Assembly (NCBI GenBank): GCA_017644045.1
Contig: JAEPMI010000007.1
Coordinates: 1-64,000 of the forward strand
Length of the DNA: 64,000 nt
Direction of reading: 5' to 3'
Origin: Deltaproteobacteria bacterium
GTDB lineage: Bacteria > Myxococcota_A > Polyangia > Polyangiales > Houyiibacteriaceae
How positions within the stretch are numbered: the stretch's first letter is position 1; every line of letters starts with the position of its first letter. The position numbers were made by a program, and so were the translations under genes. Under the pieces are notes generated by a model. That model made no database searches and was not told the origin of the DNA. It was given only the letters and a program-made list of their open reading frames with translations. Below are positions 17,443-27,299 of this stretch, one piece after another.

Positions 17443-18629
17443 AGCTCTTCGAGATCAAGCCTCCACTGACGGACGAGGAGCGCGAGGAGCGCGCGGCCGA
17501 GGGCATCGCCCAGAACGAGAACGGCGCGATGCTCATCATGGGCATCTTCATGGTGATGTTCGTCGCGGCGATGCTCTATTACGTCGTCGGCGTCGGCGAC
17601 ACGATCATGTACCGGGAGCGGATGCAGGACGCTGCGGACGCCGGTGCGATGACCGGGGCGATCTTCCTCGCGCGCGGGATGAACCTGATCACGCTATTGA
17701 ACCTGACGCTGGCGTCCGTATTCGGCGTGCTGGTCGCGGCTCAGACGGCGTTCTTCATTCTGCTCGCGGCGGCGGGCAAGGCGGCCAGCGAGTGCAACCC
17801 GCCCTACCGCATCGCGCCCTGCTTCCAGGCGATCTGTCTGCTGATCGCGGTGGGCCGCAGCTGCGACAAGATCGAGGACGCCAAGGACTACGTGAGCGAC
17901 GCGGCGGACGTGACCACGTCGATGCAGGACAGCATCCGGCAGACGGCGCCACTGGCTGCGACGGCGGCCGTCGTCCAGATGGGACTCGAGCACTATGATC
18001 CGCCCGTGACCGTCCCCTTGGGCATCTACGGGAACGTCGTGGACGACCTGCCGGTCGAAGAGGATCCGGACCCGCCGATATGCGACCGGACCATCAACTT
18101 CTGGGCGAAGGGAGGCTTCCCGATCATGTCCTGGATTGCGACCTCCATCAACGCGGGCGACATCGCGGACGATTTGGGGGGCAGCTGCGGCGGTGGCTAC
18201 GTCGACGACATGAAACCCACCGGGTTCGCCTTCTCGCTGCTGGCTTGCCAGATGCAGGCTGGCGAGGTCGACAACAAGCTCTTCCGTGTCGAGAACGGCG
18301 CGGAGCTGGGTGACGAGAACTTCCAGTTCCACACCCTGATGACGGGTGCGCCGGCCTATGGCATCGGCGGGGACAACAACCACGCCCAGCGCGTGGAGGT
18401 GGCGACCTGGGGCGAGGAGAGCGACGGTCCAGACATCTGGGGCGCCCTCCAGCAACTGAGTCGGTTCTCGTTCGCCCAGGCGGAGTTCCTCTTCGACGAC
18501 GACAAGGACCGCGAGGACTGGCTTTGGGAGCTCAAGTGGCGAGCTCGGTTGCGGCGCTTCCAGTGCAGCGACTCGAGCCTGCTGAGCCCGGTCTGCATCG
18601 ACGCCGTCGACGCCTCCGTCAGCCACTGA
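17439..18629 (+). CDS. TadG-like pilus assembly protein
   Basis: 396 aa from the ATG at 17439 (ATGA overlap). After a charged 32-residue leader comes ENGAMLIMGIFMVMFVAAMLYYVVGVGDTIMYRERMQDAADAGAMTGA: a membrane helix followed by the DAADAGAMTGA segment characteristic of TadG/Flp-assembly proteins (putative Flp pilus-assembly TadE/G-like family). Unlike the four upstream pilin-like proteins it lacks Glu at +5 after the Gly (GAMLIMG), so peptidase processing is doubtful. A second hydrophobic segment (about 75-112) and a Cys-bearing outer domain follow. Last gene of the operon. Confidence 0.78.
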   Translation: MKLFEIKPPLTDEEREERAAEGIAQNENGAMLIMGIFMVMFVAAMLYYVVGVGDTIMYRERMQDAADAGAMTGAIFLARGMNLITLLNLTLASVFGVLVAAQTAFFILLAAAGKAASECNPPYRIAPCFQAICLLIAVGRSCDKIEDAKDYVSDAADVTTSMQDSIRQTAPLAATAAVVQMGLEHYDPPVTVPLGIYGNVVDDLPVEEDPDPPICDRTINFWAKGGFPIMSWIATSINAGDIADDLGGSCGGGYVDDMKPTGFAFSLLACQMQAGEVDNKLFRVENGAELGDENFQFHTLMTGAPAYGIGGDNNHAQRVEVATWGEESDGPDIWGALQQLSRFSFAQAEFLFDDDKDREDWLWELKWRARLRRFQCSDSSLLSPVCIDAVDASVSH

Positions 18630-18641
18630 CGCTTCGCGGTC

Positions 18642-18718
18642 TAGATCCGACCGCGCGGTCTTATAGTCGGCGCTGCGATATATAGATCCGACCCGATATC
18701 TAGATCCGACCGAGGTTG
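18642..18718. repeat. Left flanking repeats of the RAYT element (3 x TAGATCCGACC)
   Basis: TAGATCCGACC occurs at 18642-18652, 18683-18693 and 18701-18711. The last two belong to an 18-bp tandem unit CGATAT(A/C)TAGATCCGACC (18676-18693, 18694-18711). The last copy continues as TAGATCCGACCGAGGTTG (18701-18718), the inverted counterpart, apart from one extra base, of the repeats on the far side of the transposase gene. The rest of the 309-nt gap to 18938 shows nothing I can assign. Confidence 0.8.
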
Positions 18719-18938
18719 GCGCTGAGTAGCCGAGCGTTTGAGCCCCCTCGGAGGCTGAAGTGGCAACGACAACGACCGGGGCCGGTCGCCTGACCCGCTC
18801 GCCAGCGCCTCGCTGGACGGGAATCGTCGGCCGTTTCCGTTCCTGCGGCAATTCCTAACAGCGCGAGAGGACTCGGGACGGACCGATCCATCGCCGAGCT
18901 TCCCGAAGCGTCGGTCGACCGCACTCGATAGAGACCGT

Positions 18939-19859
18939 CTAGGGAGGCGGATGACACTGAACACCGTGATGGACTCGCATCCACCAGGTGCCGTGCGGAA
19001 ATACGACGCTCCGGTCACCCTCGAGCCAACCGCGGAGTGCCTCGTCATAGGCTGCGTTGAACTCTCGGAGCCGCTTCACGGCTCTCGCGGCGGCTTCGGC
19101 GTCGCCGCCCGCAGCGAACTGCGGGTTGAGAGCGCCGAAGTCCTCCTGGCTCGTCGAGCGTGTGGTGTGGCTGGTTCGCAAGACCCGCCGGGCACCCATG
19201 AAAGATCGGCCCAGCCTCTTGGCTTTCGCGCGTGCCTCCCGTTCGAACACCTGCACTTGGTGTTCGATCGCCTCTTGGGCCGCGACGAGACTCCCGTAGT
19301 ACTCGATGAGTATCTCCGGCATGACGAGCTTGAGCTCGATCCACTCCGGCCAGTGCGGGTTGGTCGGGTCGAGGTAGAGGTCTGGGCGGCGAATTCGGAG
19401 CACTCGTGTCCCGATGTCGCGGGCGAGCGTCTTTGCGCCAGGCCAGTCCTTCGAGTAGCGCACCGCCAGCCCTAGTGCCGGGTTGGCGATCAGGTACGCG
19501 ATGCTCTTCACGATGGCAGCTGGGGTGAGCAACTCGTGCTCACCCGCCTGCGACTTGTTGAACACTTCCTCGGGCCAGCCACGGAAGGCTTTCGTACACA
19601 TGGCCAGCAGCCGGTGGAACTGCCTTCGAAAGTTCGGCAGCTTCCCGTCCTGGTCCGTGACGTCGTAGTGCGGGTGCGTGGAGATCAGAACCGCCGCGTG
19701 GACCAACATGTTGTTGTCGCGCGCCGCCACGGCGAGGCAGTACCAGAAGATCTGGGCCATCTTCCCCGCCGCGTCAGGCGTGAAGAGAAAGTGCCGCCGG
19801 GTCGTTCGGCGGTCGTTGGCCGTGATTCGGCCAGGCTCCACGAATCGACGACGGGACAT
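18939..19859 (-). CDS. REP-associated tyrosine (HUH, IS200-like) transposase
   Basis: 306 aa from the ATG at 19859; a TTG at 19868 is the alternative. The HUH metal-binding motif is H62-P-H64 (LISTHPHYDV) and the catalytic Tyr candidate is Y122 in IAYLIANPALGL, matching the Y-x-x-x-N-P signature of RAYTs. Such Y1 nucleases nick at short palindromes and mobilise or maintain REP sequences. Fitting repeats lie on both sides (18642-18718 and 19992-20070). The region C-terminal to about residue 180 is long for the family, with a helical extension. All three catalytic residues are intact, so it may be active. It separates the Tad operon from the MopE-like gene. Confidence 0.85.
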   Translation of the reverse strand: MSRRRFVEPGRITANDRRTTRRHFLFTPDAAGKMAQIFWYCLAVAARDNNMLVHAAVLISTHPHYDVTDQDGKLPNFRRQFHRLLAMCTKAFRGWPEEVFNKSQAGEHELLTPAAIVKSIAYLIANPALGLAVRYSKDWPGAKTLARDIGTRVLRIRRPDLYLDPTNPHWPEWIELKLVMPEILIEYYGSLVAAQEAIEHQVQVFEREARAKAKRLGRSFMGARRVLRTSHTTRSTSQEDFGALNPQFAAGGDAEAAARAVKRLREFNAAYDEALRGWLEGDRSVVFPHGTWWMRVHHGVQCHPPP

Positions 19860-19991
19860 CGAGCTCAAAGGAGCAAGGGGTGGACCAGCCGCGGTCGGGA
19901 AAACTTACGAGGTTTTTTGGCAGTTCCGCCGGCGGAGCACCGTGTTCGCGCCGGCGGCCGCCAGGCTCGGAATCACACCGGTTTTCGTTGA

Positions 19992-20070
19992 ACCCGATGG
20001 AGATCGGGTCAACCTCGGTCGGATCCTAGCGGTCGCGACGGAGATCGGGTCAACCTCGGTCGGATCCTAG
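19992..20070. repeat. Right flanking repeats of the RAYT element
   Basis: A 31-bp perfect direct repeat occurs at 19999-20029 and 20040-20070; each contains CAACCTCGGTCGGATCCTAG, the inverse of the left-side unit with one inserted base. Just before, ACCCGAT-GGAG-ATCGGGT (19992-20009) forms a perfect 7-bp hairpin with a 4-nt loop. These are REP-like units and presumably nicking or recognition sites of the adjacent HUH transposase. Confidence 0.85.
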
Positions 20071-20152
20071 AGAGACGGACGAGGAACGCCGGCGGCCCGA
20101 AGGGCTCGCCGGCGTTCTCGAGGTGAGGCGGACCGCTCTCGCGGCCCTGGTC

Positions 20153-21405
<1,253 letters not shown>

Positions 21406-21409
<4 letters not shown>

Positions 21410-21894
21410 CGATAAGCTCCTTCCCGGCGACTTCGTGCCCCGGGCGAAAGGCCTTGGTAGCCGTCCGCCGGGGCTGGCGCAAGCGTCGCCGCGCTCTCGT
21501 CACCCTCTTGGTGAACGACGATCATGGAACGCAGCCGCTCGACCGTCCGCGGCCCAATCCCTCGTACTCGTTGAAGATCCTCGATCGACGTGAAAGGCCG
21601 GGCCGCCACGATCCGCCCCGCGATCGCGGGTCCGACCCGTGGCAAGAGCTCGAGGTCCGCCTGGCTGGCGTGGTTCACGTCGATCGGCCTTCCCTCTCGA
21701 AGGGCGATCGCTCCTGGCGACTCCCGGACCGGCTCCCGAATGGCCACCTTCGCCGGCGCCCTCGCCCTCCCCCGCCAACCCTGAGCGAGCCCCACCAAGG
21801 CCATCCCAGCCACGAGCACGCTCAACGCCAGCACGGGCGCCGAGTCCCCGCGGCGGCGAGCCTCCGGGACTGGCAACGGAGCACGATCGGTCAC
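21406..21894 (-). CDS. ComEA-like helix-hairpin-helix membrane protein
   Basis: 162 aa, GTG start. One N-terminal membrane helix (about 18-38, PVLALSVLVAGMALVGLAQG), a linker, then a ComEA helix-hairpin-helix domain at about 85-145 (DVNHASQADLELLPRVGPAIAGRIV, FTSIEDLQRVRGIGPRTVERL). ComEA proteins bind incoming DNA during natural transformation. A soluble single-HhH relative can also have other DNA roles. No other competence gene is nearby. It is translationally coupled to the MopE-like lipoprotein, an unusual pairing. Confidence 0.82.
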
Positions 21895-21930
21895 GGCGGC
21901 CCTTCTCGGGCACCACGACGGACGGTTGCG

Positions 21931-23151
21931 TCAGATCTCCTGGCCGAGCCCGAAGCCGTCGTGGAGCACGCGCACCGCGAGCTCGGCGTACTTCGCGCCG
22001 ATGAGGCACGAGGTCTTGATCTCGCTGGTCGTGATCGCCTGGATGTTCACGCCCTCCTTCGCCAGGAGGCGGAACATCTTGGAGGCCACGCCTGCGTGGC
22101 TGCGCATGCCGAGGCCCACGATCGAGACCTTCACGACGTCGTCGTCGATGAGGACCTCGCCGCTGCCCATCTTCGCGGCCAGCGCCTCGGTGACGTCCTT
22201 CGCGCGCGCCAGGTCGTCTTGGCTCACCGTGAAGGTCAGGTCGGTGCGCCCGTCGATGGCCACGTTCTGGATGATCATGTCGACGCTGACGTTCTGCTCC
22301 GCCAGCGGTTCGAAGACGCCGGCGACCACGCCCGGCTCGTCCTTCACCATCCGCAGCGTGACCTTCGCGGTCTTCTTGTCACACGTCACGCCGGCGACGA
22401 CCACCGACTCCAGGGACTCGTCTTCTCCGGTCACCATCGTTCCCTCCGCGTCGCTGAAGCTCGAGCGCACGTGGATCTTCACGGCGTACTTCATCGCCAG
22501 CTCGACGCTCCGAATCTGAAGGACCTTCGCCCCCAGGCTCGCGAGCTCGAGCATCTCTTCGTAGCTGATCTGCGCCACCTTGCGGGCGCTCGGACAGACG
22601 TTCGGGTCGGCGGTGTAGACGCCGTCCACGTCCGTGTAGATCTCGCAGACGTCCGCCCGAACCGCGGCCGCGATGGCCACCGCCGAGGTGTCCGAGCCGC
22701 CGCGACCGAGGGTCGTGATGTTCCCCGCGGCGTCGATGCCCTGGAACCCGGCGACGATCACCACCCGGCCCTCACCGATGGCCTCGCGCAGCCGCTCGTC
22801 GGCGACCCGGGTGATCCGCGCCTTGGTGTGGGCGCTGTCGGTCATGATGCGCGCCTGGTGGCCCATCAGGCTCTGCGCCGGGATGCCCTGCGCCTCGAGG
22901 GTGATGGCGAGCAACGCCGCGCTCACCTGCTCGCCGCTCGAGACCAGCACGTCCATCTCGCGCTCGGCGGGCCGCTCCGAGAGCTCGCGACCCAGCCCGA
23001 GCAGCCGGTCGGTCTCGCCACTCATGGCGCTGACCACGGCGATCACGTCGTGCCCCTCGGCTCGCGTCTTGGCGATGCGAGCCGCCACGTTCCGGATCCG
23101 GTCGAGGGACCCCACGCTGGTCCCTCCGTACTTCTGGACGAATAGCGCCAC
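21931..23151 (-). CDS. lysC: Aspartate kinase
   Basis: 406 aa from the GTG at 23151, fixed by the conserved start VALFVQKYGGTSVGS. It catalyses ATP-dependent phosphorylation of aspartate, the first step toward lysine, threonine, methionine and diaminopimelate. Visible features: KYGGTSV (catalytic Lys), SSGEQVSAALL, GFQGIDAAGNITTLGRGGSDTSA, EIYTDVDGVYTADP, and two C-terminal ACT domains (about 265-400; TLRMVKDEPGVVAGVFEPLAEQ and VSIVGLGMRSHAGVASKMF), the usual site of feedback inhibition. Length is that of the monofunctional LysC class. It stands alone and is transcribed divergently from 23246. Confidence 0.97.
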   Translation of the reverse strand: MALFVQKYGGTSVGSLDRIRNVAARIAKTRAEGHDVIAVVSAMSGETDRLLGLGRELSERPAEREMDVLVSSGEQVSAALLAITLEAQGIPAQSLMGHQARIMTDSAHTKARITRVADERLREAIGEGRVVIVAGFQGIDAAGNITTLGRGGSDTSAVAIAAAVRADVCEIYTDVDGVYTADPNVCPSARKVAQISYEEMLELASLGAKVLQIRSVELAMKYAVKIHVRSSFSDAEGTMVTGEDESLESVVVAGVTCDKKTAKVTLRMVKDEPGVVAGVFEPLAEQNVSVDMIIQNVAIDGRTDLTFTVSQDDLARAKDVTEALAAKMGSGEVLIDDDVVKVSIVGLGMRSHAGVASKMFRLLAKEGVNIQAITTSEIKTSCLIGAKYAELAVRVLHDGFGLGQEI

Positions 23152-23245
23152 GGCGGCCGGAGTGTACGCGCACCTTCGCGGCGTGCAACGCGGAGAAGGC
23201 CCCGCCGCTGGCCCTGTCACGGCCGGGCGGCGACACTCGACCATA

Positions 23246-24052
23246 GTGTCCAGGTCCCTCCGATGGTCCGCCCTCGTCTGCCTCCTCCTGTCGGCGGCTC
23301 CGGCGCGCGGCCAGCGAGTCGCCCGCTTCGTGGCGTTCGCCGCCACCGATCTGAGTCTCTCGGACGGATCGGCGATCCTCGGACCTCGGATCCGCGGGCG
23401 ACGTGACGGACCGAACGTGCGCGTGGGGGACACCCGAGTGGCTCTCGAGCCTGGGCCCCGCCGGTGGTGCGGCACCTGGCTCCGCGCGGATGACGGGCGG
23501 TGGTTCGTAGGGTGCGGTCCCCAACGCGGCACGCGCTTCCTCGGCGGGCTCGTCGGACCGGTGATTCCCGAAGGCGGTGTGCTGCACCTTCCCGCAACGG
23601 TACGCGACCTCCCAGCTCTGCCGGTCGCCGACGCGCGCTCCGCCCCGTTCGCCCACCGATCGCTTGCGCCCGACGCCGAGGCTTCCTGGAGCGCCTGCTT
23701 CGAGTCGCGCGAGCTGCGCGGATGCCAGGAGATTCTGGAAGGAGCAGGGCTCTGGGAACCCGTGGCCAGGGTGTGGGCAGCGGCTCGAGCGTGCGAGATC
23801 GCCAGCGGCGTGTGGTGCCGAATCCTGGCCATCCAGACCCAGGCCGCCTCACTGTCCGAGCGCGTCACGGCGGAGTTCTTGGCGCTGGCGTTCCTACGCC
23901 CCAGGTCCCACCAGTCCCGTGTGCGGGAGGCCGGGGTCGCCCTCCGCCGCCTCGTCTCGCACGGTGCCCTCGGGCGACGCCACCGCGCCGCTGCCGCGCT
24001 CCTGCCCGAGGGCGGCTCCGAGACCGTCGACGTCGCGTTCGACCCCTTCTGA
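23246..24052 (+). CDS. Hypothetical secreted protein
   Basis: 268 aa from the GTG at 23246, which gives a signal peptide (VSRSLRWSALVCLLLSAAPARGQ). The mature protein has six cysteines (WCGTWL, FVGCGP, WSACFES, RGCQEI, RACEIASGVWC) and is Arg-rich; the second half is helical. No family recognised. It converges on the uracil-DNA glycosylase gene, leaving 3 nt between the two stops. Confidence 0.6.
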   Translation: MSRSLRWSALVCLLLSAAPARGQRVARFVAFAATDLSLSDGSAILGPRIRGRRDGPNVRVGDTRVALEPGPRRWCGTWLRADDGRWFVGCGPQRGTRFLGGLVGPVIPEGGVLHLPATVRDLPALPVADARSAPFAHRSLAPDAEASWSACFESRELRGCQEILEGAGLWEPVARVWAAARACEIASGVWCRILAIQTQAASLSERVTAEFLALAFLRPRSHQSRVREAGVALRRLVSHGALGRRHRAAAALLPEGGSETVDVAFDPF

Positions 24053-24055
24053 GAG

Positions 24056-24832
24056 CTACGGGATCGGCTTGCCGAGCTTGCGCAGGACGTTCTTCAAGTC
24101 CTGCCAGACCGGCTTCTTGAACTGCGGGCTCCGCAGCAGGAAGGCCGGGTGGTAGGTCGACATCACGTCGATGCCTTCATACGTGCCCCAGCGACCGCGC
24201 CAGCCGCGCCCGCCGGGCTCGACCTGACCGAGGTTCTCCGCGGCGCAGCGCCCCAGCGCGACGATGACCCGCGGCCGGATCGCGTCGAGCTGTCCGGTCA
24301 GGAAGGGTTTGCAGGACCCCGCCTCCTCGGGCTTCGGGGTCCGGTTCTGTGGCGGCCTGCACTTCACGACGTTGCAGATGTAGACGCCGTCCCGCGGGTA
24401 GCCCATCGCGGTCACCATGCGGTCGAGCAGCGCGCCGGCGTTACCCACGAAGGGCAGGCCCTGCTGGTCCTCGTGGTAGCCGGGCCCTTCACCCACGAAG
24501 ACCAGGTCGGTCTTCGGGTTCCCTCGCGCGAAGACCGACTGGTTCCGCCCCTCGTGCAGCACGCAAGCCGTACATGCGGCGGCCTTCTCCTGGAGCACGC
24601 GCAGCAGATGCGCCCGTCCCTCGTTCGGCGCCGCAGGCTCCGCTGCGGGCACAGGCTCGACCCGTGGCTTCGGCGCAGGCACGAGTTGGCGCTCCACCGC
24701 GAGGGGCTCGGCCGGCCGCGCCTCGAGCTCGAAGCTCGGCACGCCGATCCCTCCGAGCTCCTCCTCCCAGCGGAGCAGCTCCTGGGCCGCCTCGAGCAGC
24801 GCCTGACGCTCGTCCTCCATCGGCCCATGCAT
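24056..24832 (-). CDS. Family 4/5-type uracil-DNA glycosylase
   Basis: 258 aa from the ATG at 24832; an ATG four codons later (24820) is equally possible. Residues 1-75 are an acidic/Pro-rich N-terminal extension. The catalytic domain has the family 4 motifs GEGPGYHEDQQGLPFVGNAG, NVVKCRPPQNRTP and STYHPAFLLR, and the Fe-S cysteines including the CTAC pair, the Cys in VVKC and one in GSCKPF. The enzyme excises uracil from DNA in base-excision repair in the cytoplasm. The extension is longer than in thermophile UDGs. It starts 14 nt after the upstream gene, so co-transcription is likely. Confidence 0.92.
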   Translation of the reverse strand: MHGPMEDERQALLEAAQELLRWEEELGGIGVPSFELEARPAEPLAVERQLVPAPKPRVEPVPAAEPAAPNEGRAHLLRVLQEKAAACTACVLHEGRNQSVFARGNPKTDLVFVGEGPGYHEDQQGLPFVGNAGALLDRMVTAMGYPRDGVYICNVVKCRPPQNRTPKPEEAGSCKPFLTGQLDAIRPRVIVALGRCAAENLGQVEPGGRGWRGRWGTYEGIDVMSTYHPAFLLRSPQFKKPVWQDLKNVLRKLGKPIP

Positions 24833-24846
24833 AGCACGGACCGGGG

Positions 24847-25326
24847 TCACTCCTCCTCGGCGCCCTCCTCGCTCTCGCCAGACTCCTCTTCCGCGTCCTC
24901 GTCCTCGTCCGGCTCGGGACGCGCACGCACGGGTCGCATGGGCTCCCCATGGTCCTCGCGGAGCTTCCGGGTGAGCTTGTCGAGCACCATGCGTTCCACG
25001 TAGGCCGGCATCGCGGGGATGCTCAGGGTCACGCGGATCTGACTCTGGCCGTTCTCGGCTTCGAAGGGGACGAGCTCCAGACTGCCCGGATGGCTGCGGC
25101 CCCGATCGGTGTAGTCGAAGAGCAGGAAGCCGATGTCGCGATCGCGATCGCGGACCGGGAAGCCGTAGTCGACCCGGAGCAATCGAATCGCGGAGCTCCA
25201 CACCTGGTTGAAGCGGTAGGCGTGAGCGTCGGACCGCCGCGCGCCTGCCCCCTCGGGCAGCAGGAGCGCCAGCGCGACGACGGCGATGCCGAGCACGCGA
25301 GACAGTGGCCTGGCCCTTCGAGTCAT
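24847..25326 (-). CDS. Hypothetical secreted protein with acidic tail
   Basis: 159 aa. The signal peptide spans about residues 1-30 (VLGIAVVALALLLPEGAGA). The mature domain (about 35-125) has mixed strands and helices (YRFNQVWSSAIRLLRVDYGFPV, IGFLLFDYTDRG, LVPFEAENGQSQIRVTLSIPAMPAYVERMVLDKL), reminiscent of small periplasmic domains that bind outer-membrane components. The last 25 residues are almost all Glu/Asp. No family assigned. First gene of a short minus-strand unit with the glycosylase. Confidence 0.65.
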   Translation of the reverse strand: MTRRARPLSRVLGIAVVALALLLPEGAGARRSDAHAYRFNQVWSSAIRLLRVDYGFPVRDRDRDIGFLLFDYTDRGRSHPGSLELVPFEAENGQSQIRVTLSIPAMPAYVERMVLDKLTRKLREDHGEPMRPVRARPEPDEDEDAEEESGESEEGAEEE

Positions 25327-25383
25327 GCCTCCTGACTAAGGGGTCGCCCGTCACGCGGGCAAGAAATCGACGACGCCACGCTC

Positions 25384-26493
25384 CTAGGCGGGCTCGCCGT
25401 CGGCGCCGCGAAGGCCCTGGCGGATCGCTTCGGCGCCGAGGAGGTCGCCGAGCTTGAGGTGCATCGCGTAGAGCGGGACGACGCCGGTCAGCACGATCAC
25501 GGCGGCCTGGATGACGTACATCAGGAAGATGTAGACCGCGCCGGCCTCACCGATCAGCGTCTCGGCGAAGTACATCTTCAAGGCCACGCTGATCGCGAGC
25601 TGGAAGTTCCCGAAGAGGCCGGGCCCGGTCGGCAAGAGAATGCCGATGGCCAACACGCCCATGACGGCGATGGCGTGGCCGAAGGTCAGCGGCAGCCCGC
25701 ACCCGTACGCGAGGAGCCACATGCCGAGGGCGTTGGTGCCCCAGTAGAGCAGCGACTCGATGAGGAACCCGCCGGTCAGGGTCACCGAGGAGAGCGAGCG
25801 AATGCCATCCGCCACGCCATCGACCTTCTCCGCGACCAGCTTGCCGAGCTTCTTGCTGATCAGCCCGAAGCCCCACTCGGTGAGCCGGACCGCCAGCGAG
25901 CGCTGCCAGAGAAAGAGCCCGAGCGCGATGAACGCCCCACCGAAGACCGCCAGCGCCAGGTAGCCGTAGAACGGCAGCGCCTGGACCATCCGGTCGTCAC
26001 TGGGCAGCCGGGGCAGCGCGAAGAGCGCCCAGGCCACGCAGAGCGAGGTGATCAGCCCGTCGACGACGCGCTCGACGGCGATGGTGCCGAAGCCGGCCGA
26101 GACGGTGATGCCGTGGCGGAGCTTGGTCAGCGCGGGCCGGGCCATCTCCCCGAGGCGCAGCGGGAGCGCGAAGATCGCGAAGAACCCGATCCAGTTCAGC
26201 GCGATGACCTCCTTGAGCGGCACCTCCTTGATGGGCCGCACCAGGAACCGCCAGCGGGTCGCCCGCAGCGTGTGGGTCACGAGGAGACAGCCCGTGTAGG
26301 CGGGGATGGTCCACCAGGCGACGGCGTCGAACGCCTCGCCGCTGGGCAGGATCGGCACCCCACCCCGCTCGGCCAGCCACGCGAAGAGACCGCCCAGCGC
26401 CAGCGAGAGGACCAGCTTCGGCCCAATGCGGCGCAGCAGGCTGCGCGGCGGCGCGGGGGCGTCCTCGGGGGACGGCTCGGGAGCGGAGGACAT
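25384..26493 (-). CDS. Flippase-like / lysylphosphatidylglycerol-synthase TM family membrane protein
   Basis: 369 aa from the ATG at 26493. About eight membrane helices after a Pro-rich cytoplasmic start. Signature segments of the UPF0104/LPG_synthase_TM family are present: RATRWRFLVRP, LPLRLGEMARPAL, ERVVDGLI and PTGPGLFGNFQ. Members lack the MprF aminoacyltransferase domain and are thought to move lipids or lipid-linked sugars. Followed downstream by a secreted protein and preceded by a CpsB-like phosphatase, which fits a cell-surface role. Substrate not inferable. Confidence 0.8.
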   Translation of the reverse strand: MSSAPEPSPEDAPAPPRSLLRRIGPKLVLSLALGGLFAWLAERGGVPILPSGEAFDAVAWWTIPAYTGCLLVTHTLRATRWRFLVRPIKEVPLKEVIALNWIGFFAIFALPLRLGEMARPALTKLRHGITVSAGFGTIAVERVVDGLITSLCVAWALFALPRLPSDDRMVQALPFYGYLALAVFGGAFIALGLFLWQRSLAVRLTEWGFGLISKKLGKLVAEKVDGVADGIRSLSSVTLTGGFLIESLLYWGTNALGMWLLAYGCGLPLTFGHAIAVMGVLAIGILLPTGPGLFGNFQLAISVALKMYFAETLIGEAGAVYIFLMYVIQAAVIVLTGVVPLYAMHLKLGDLLGAEAIRQGLRGADGEPA

Positions 26494-26540
26494 GGACAAG
26501 AGAAAGGGAGACGCGCGAGGCGCCGGAGCACATGTCCCTA

Positions 26541-27299
26541 TCAGTCCTCGATGGTGCCCGCCAGGATGTCGCGCGGTCCGTGATGGAGGAGAAAGTCCTT
26601 CTCCTCCGTCCCGACCCGCTTCTCCAGCAGGTCGATGGCCTCCGCGACCACCAGCGCATCCGCCGGGCGGTGCGCGTCGCTACAGGCGGCGTAGTAGACC
26701 CCCTCGTCGAGCATGCGCTCGGCCGCCTTCTGGGGGGCCTTCCCGTACTTTCCGGTGAGGGCCATCACGTCGAGCAAGGGGAGCGCGCCCACGTCGAGCA
26801 GCGGATCCATCGCGTCGGTCGACTCGAAGAAGGGCCGATAACGCTCCGGATGCGCCAGCACCGGGTGCACGCCCGCCACCTTCATGCGGAAGAAGGCCTG
26901 GGCCAGCCCGTGCGGCAGCCGCTCGCGGGGGAGCTCGACCAGCGCCGACTTGCCGCCCGGATAGGGGAGCGCCTCGCCCTGCTCGAAGAGCCGCCAGAAG
27001 ACGTCGTCGAAGTAGTGCTCGGCGCCGAGCCCCAAGACCGGCATCCCCGGCAGCCCCTCCGCCTCGGCGCAGAACGCCCGATGGGCCTCTCCCAGCGGGT
27101 CGCGGCGGTTCTCGAACATCGCGGTTCGGATGTGCGGCGTCGCCACCACCATCGAGAAGCCGGCCTCCGCGAGCCCACGGCAGAGGGAGACCCCCTCCTC
27201 GTGGCTCCGGACGCCGTCATCCACCGCCGGCACGTAGTGGCTGTGCAGATCGACGTAGCCGGTCTCCGGCGGCTCGATGGCCGGGCGCTCGTACTTCAT
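26541..27299 (-). CDS. CpsB/YwqE-type PHP-domain phosphatase
   Basis: 252 aa. PHP-family metal ligands are in order: D17-L-H19-S-H21 at the start, ATPHIR, GAEHYFD, HPERY and ACSDAHRP near the end. This is the CpsB/CapC/YwqE class of manganese-dependent protein-tyrosine phosphatases that counter BY-kinases in capsule and exopolysaccharide regulation. No BY-kinase lies next to it, but a polysaccharide locus starts about 18 kb further on. ATG start overlapping the upstream CCA-type gene stop by 4 nt (ATGA). Confidence 0.88.
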   Translation of the reverse strand: MKYERPAIEPPETGYVDLHSHYVPAVDDGVRSHEEGVSLCRGLAEAGFSMVVATPHIRTAMFENRRDPLGEAHRAFCAEAEGLPGMPVLGLGAEHYFDDVFWRLFEQGEALPYPGGKSALVELPRERLPHGLAQAFFRMKVAGVHPVLAHPERYRPFFESTDAMDPLLDVGALPLLDVMALTGKYGKAPQKAAERMLDEGVYYAACSDAHRPADALVVAEAIDLLEKRVGTEEKDFLLHHGPRDILAGTIED

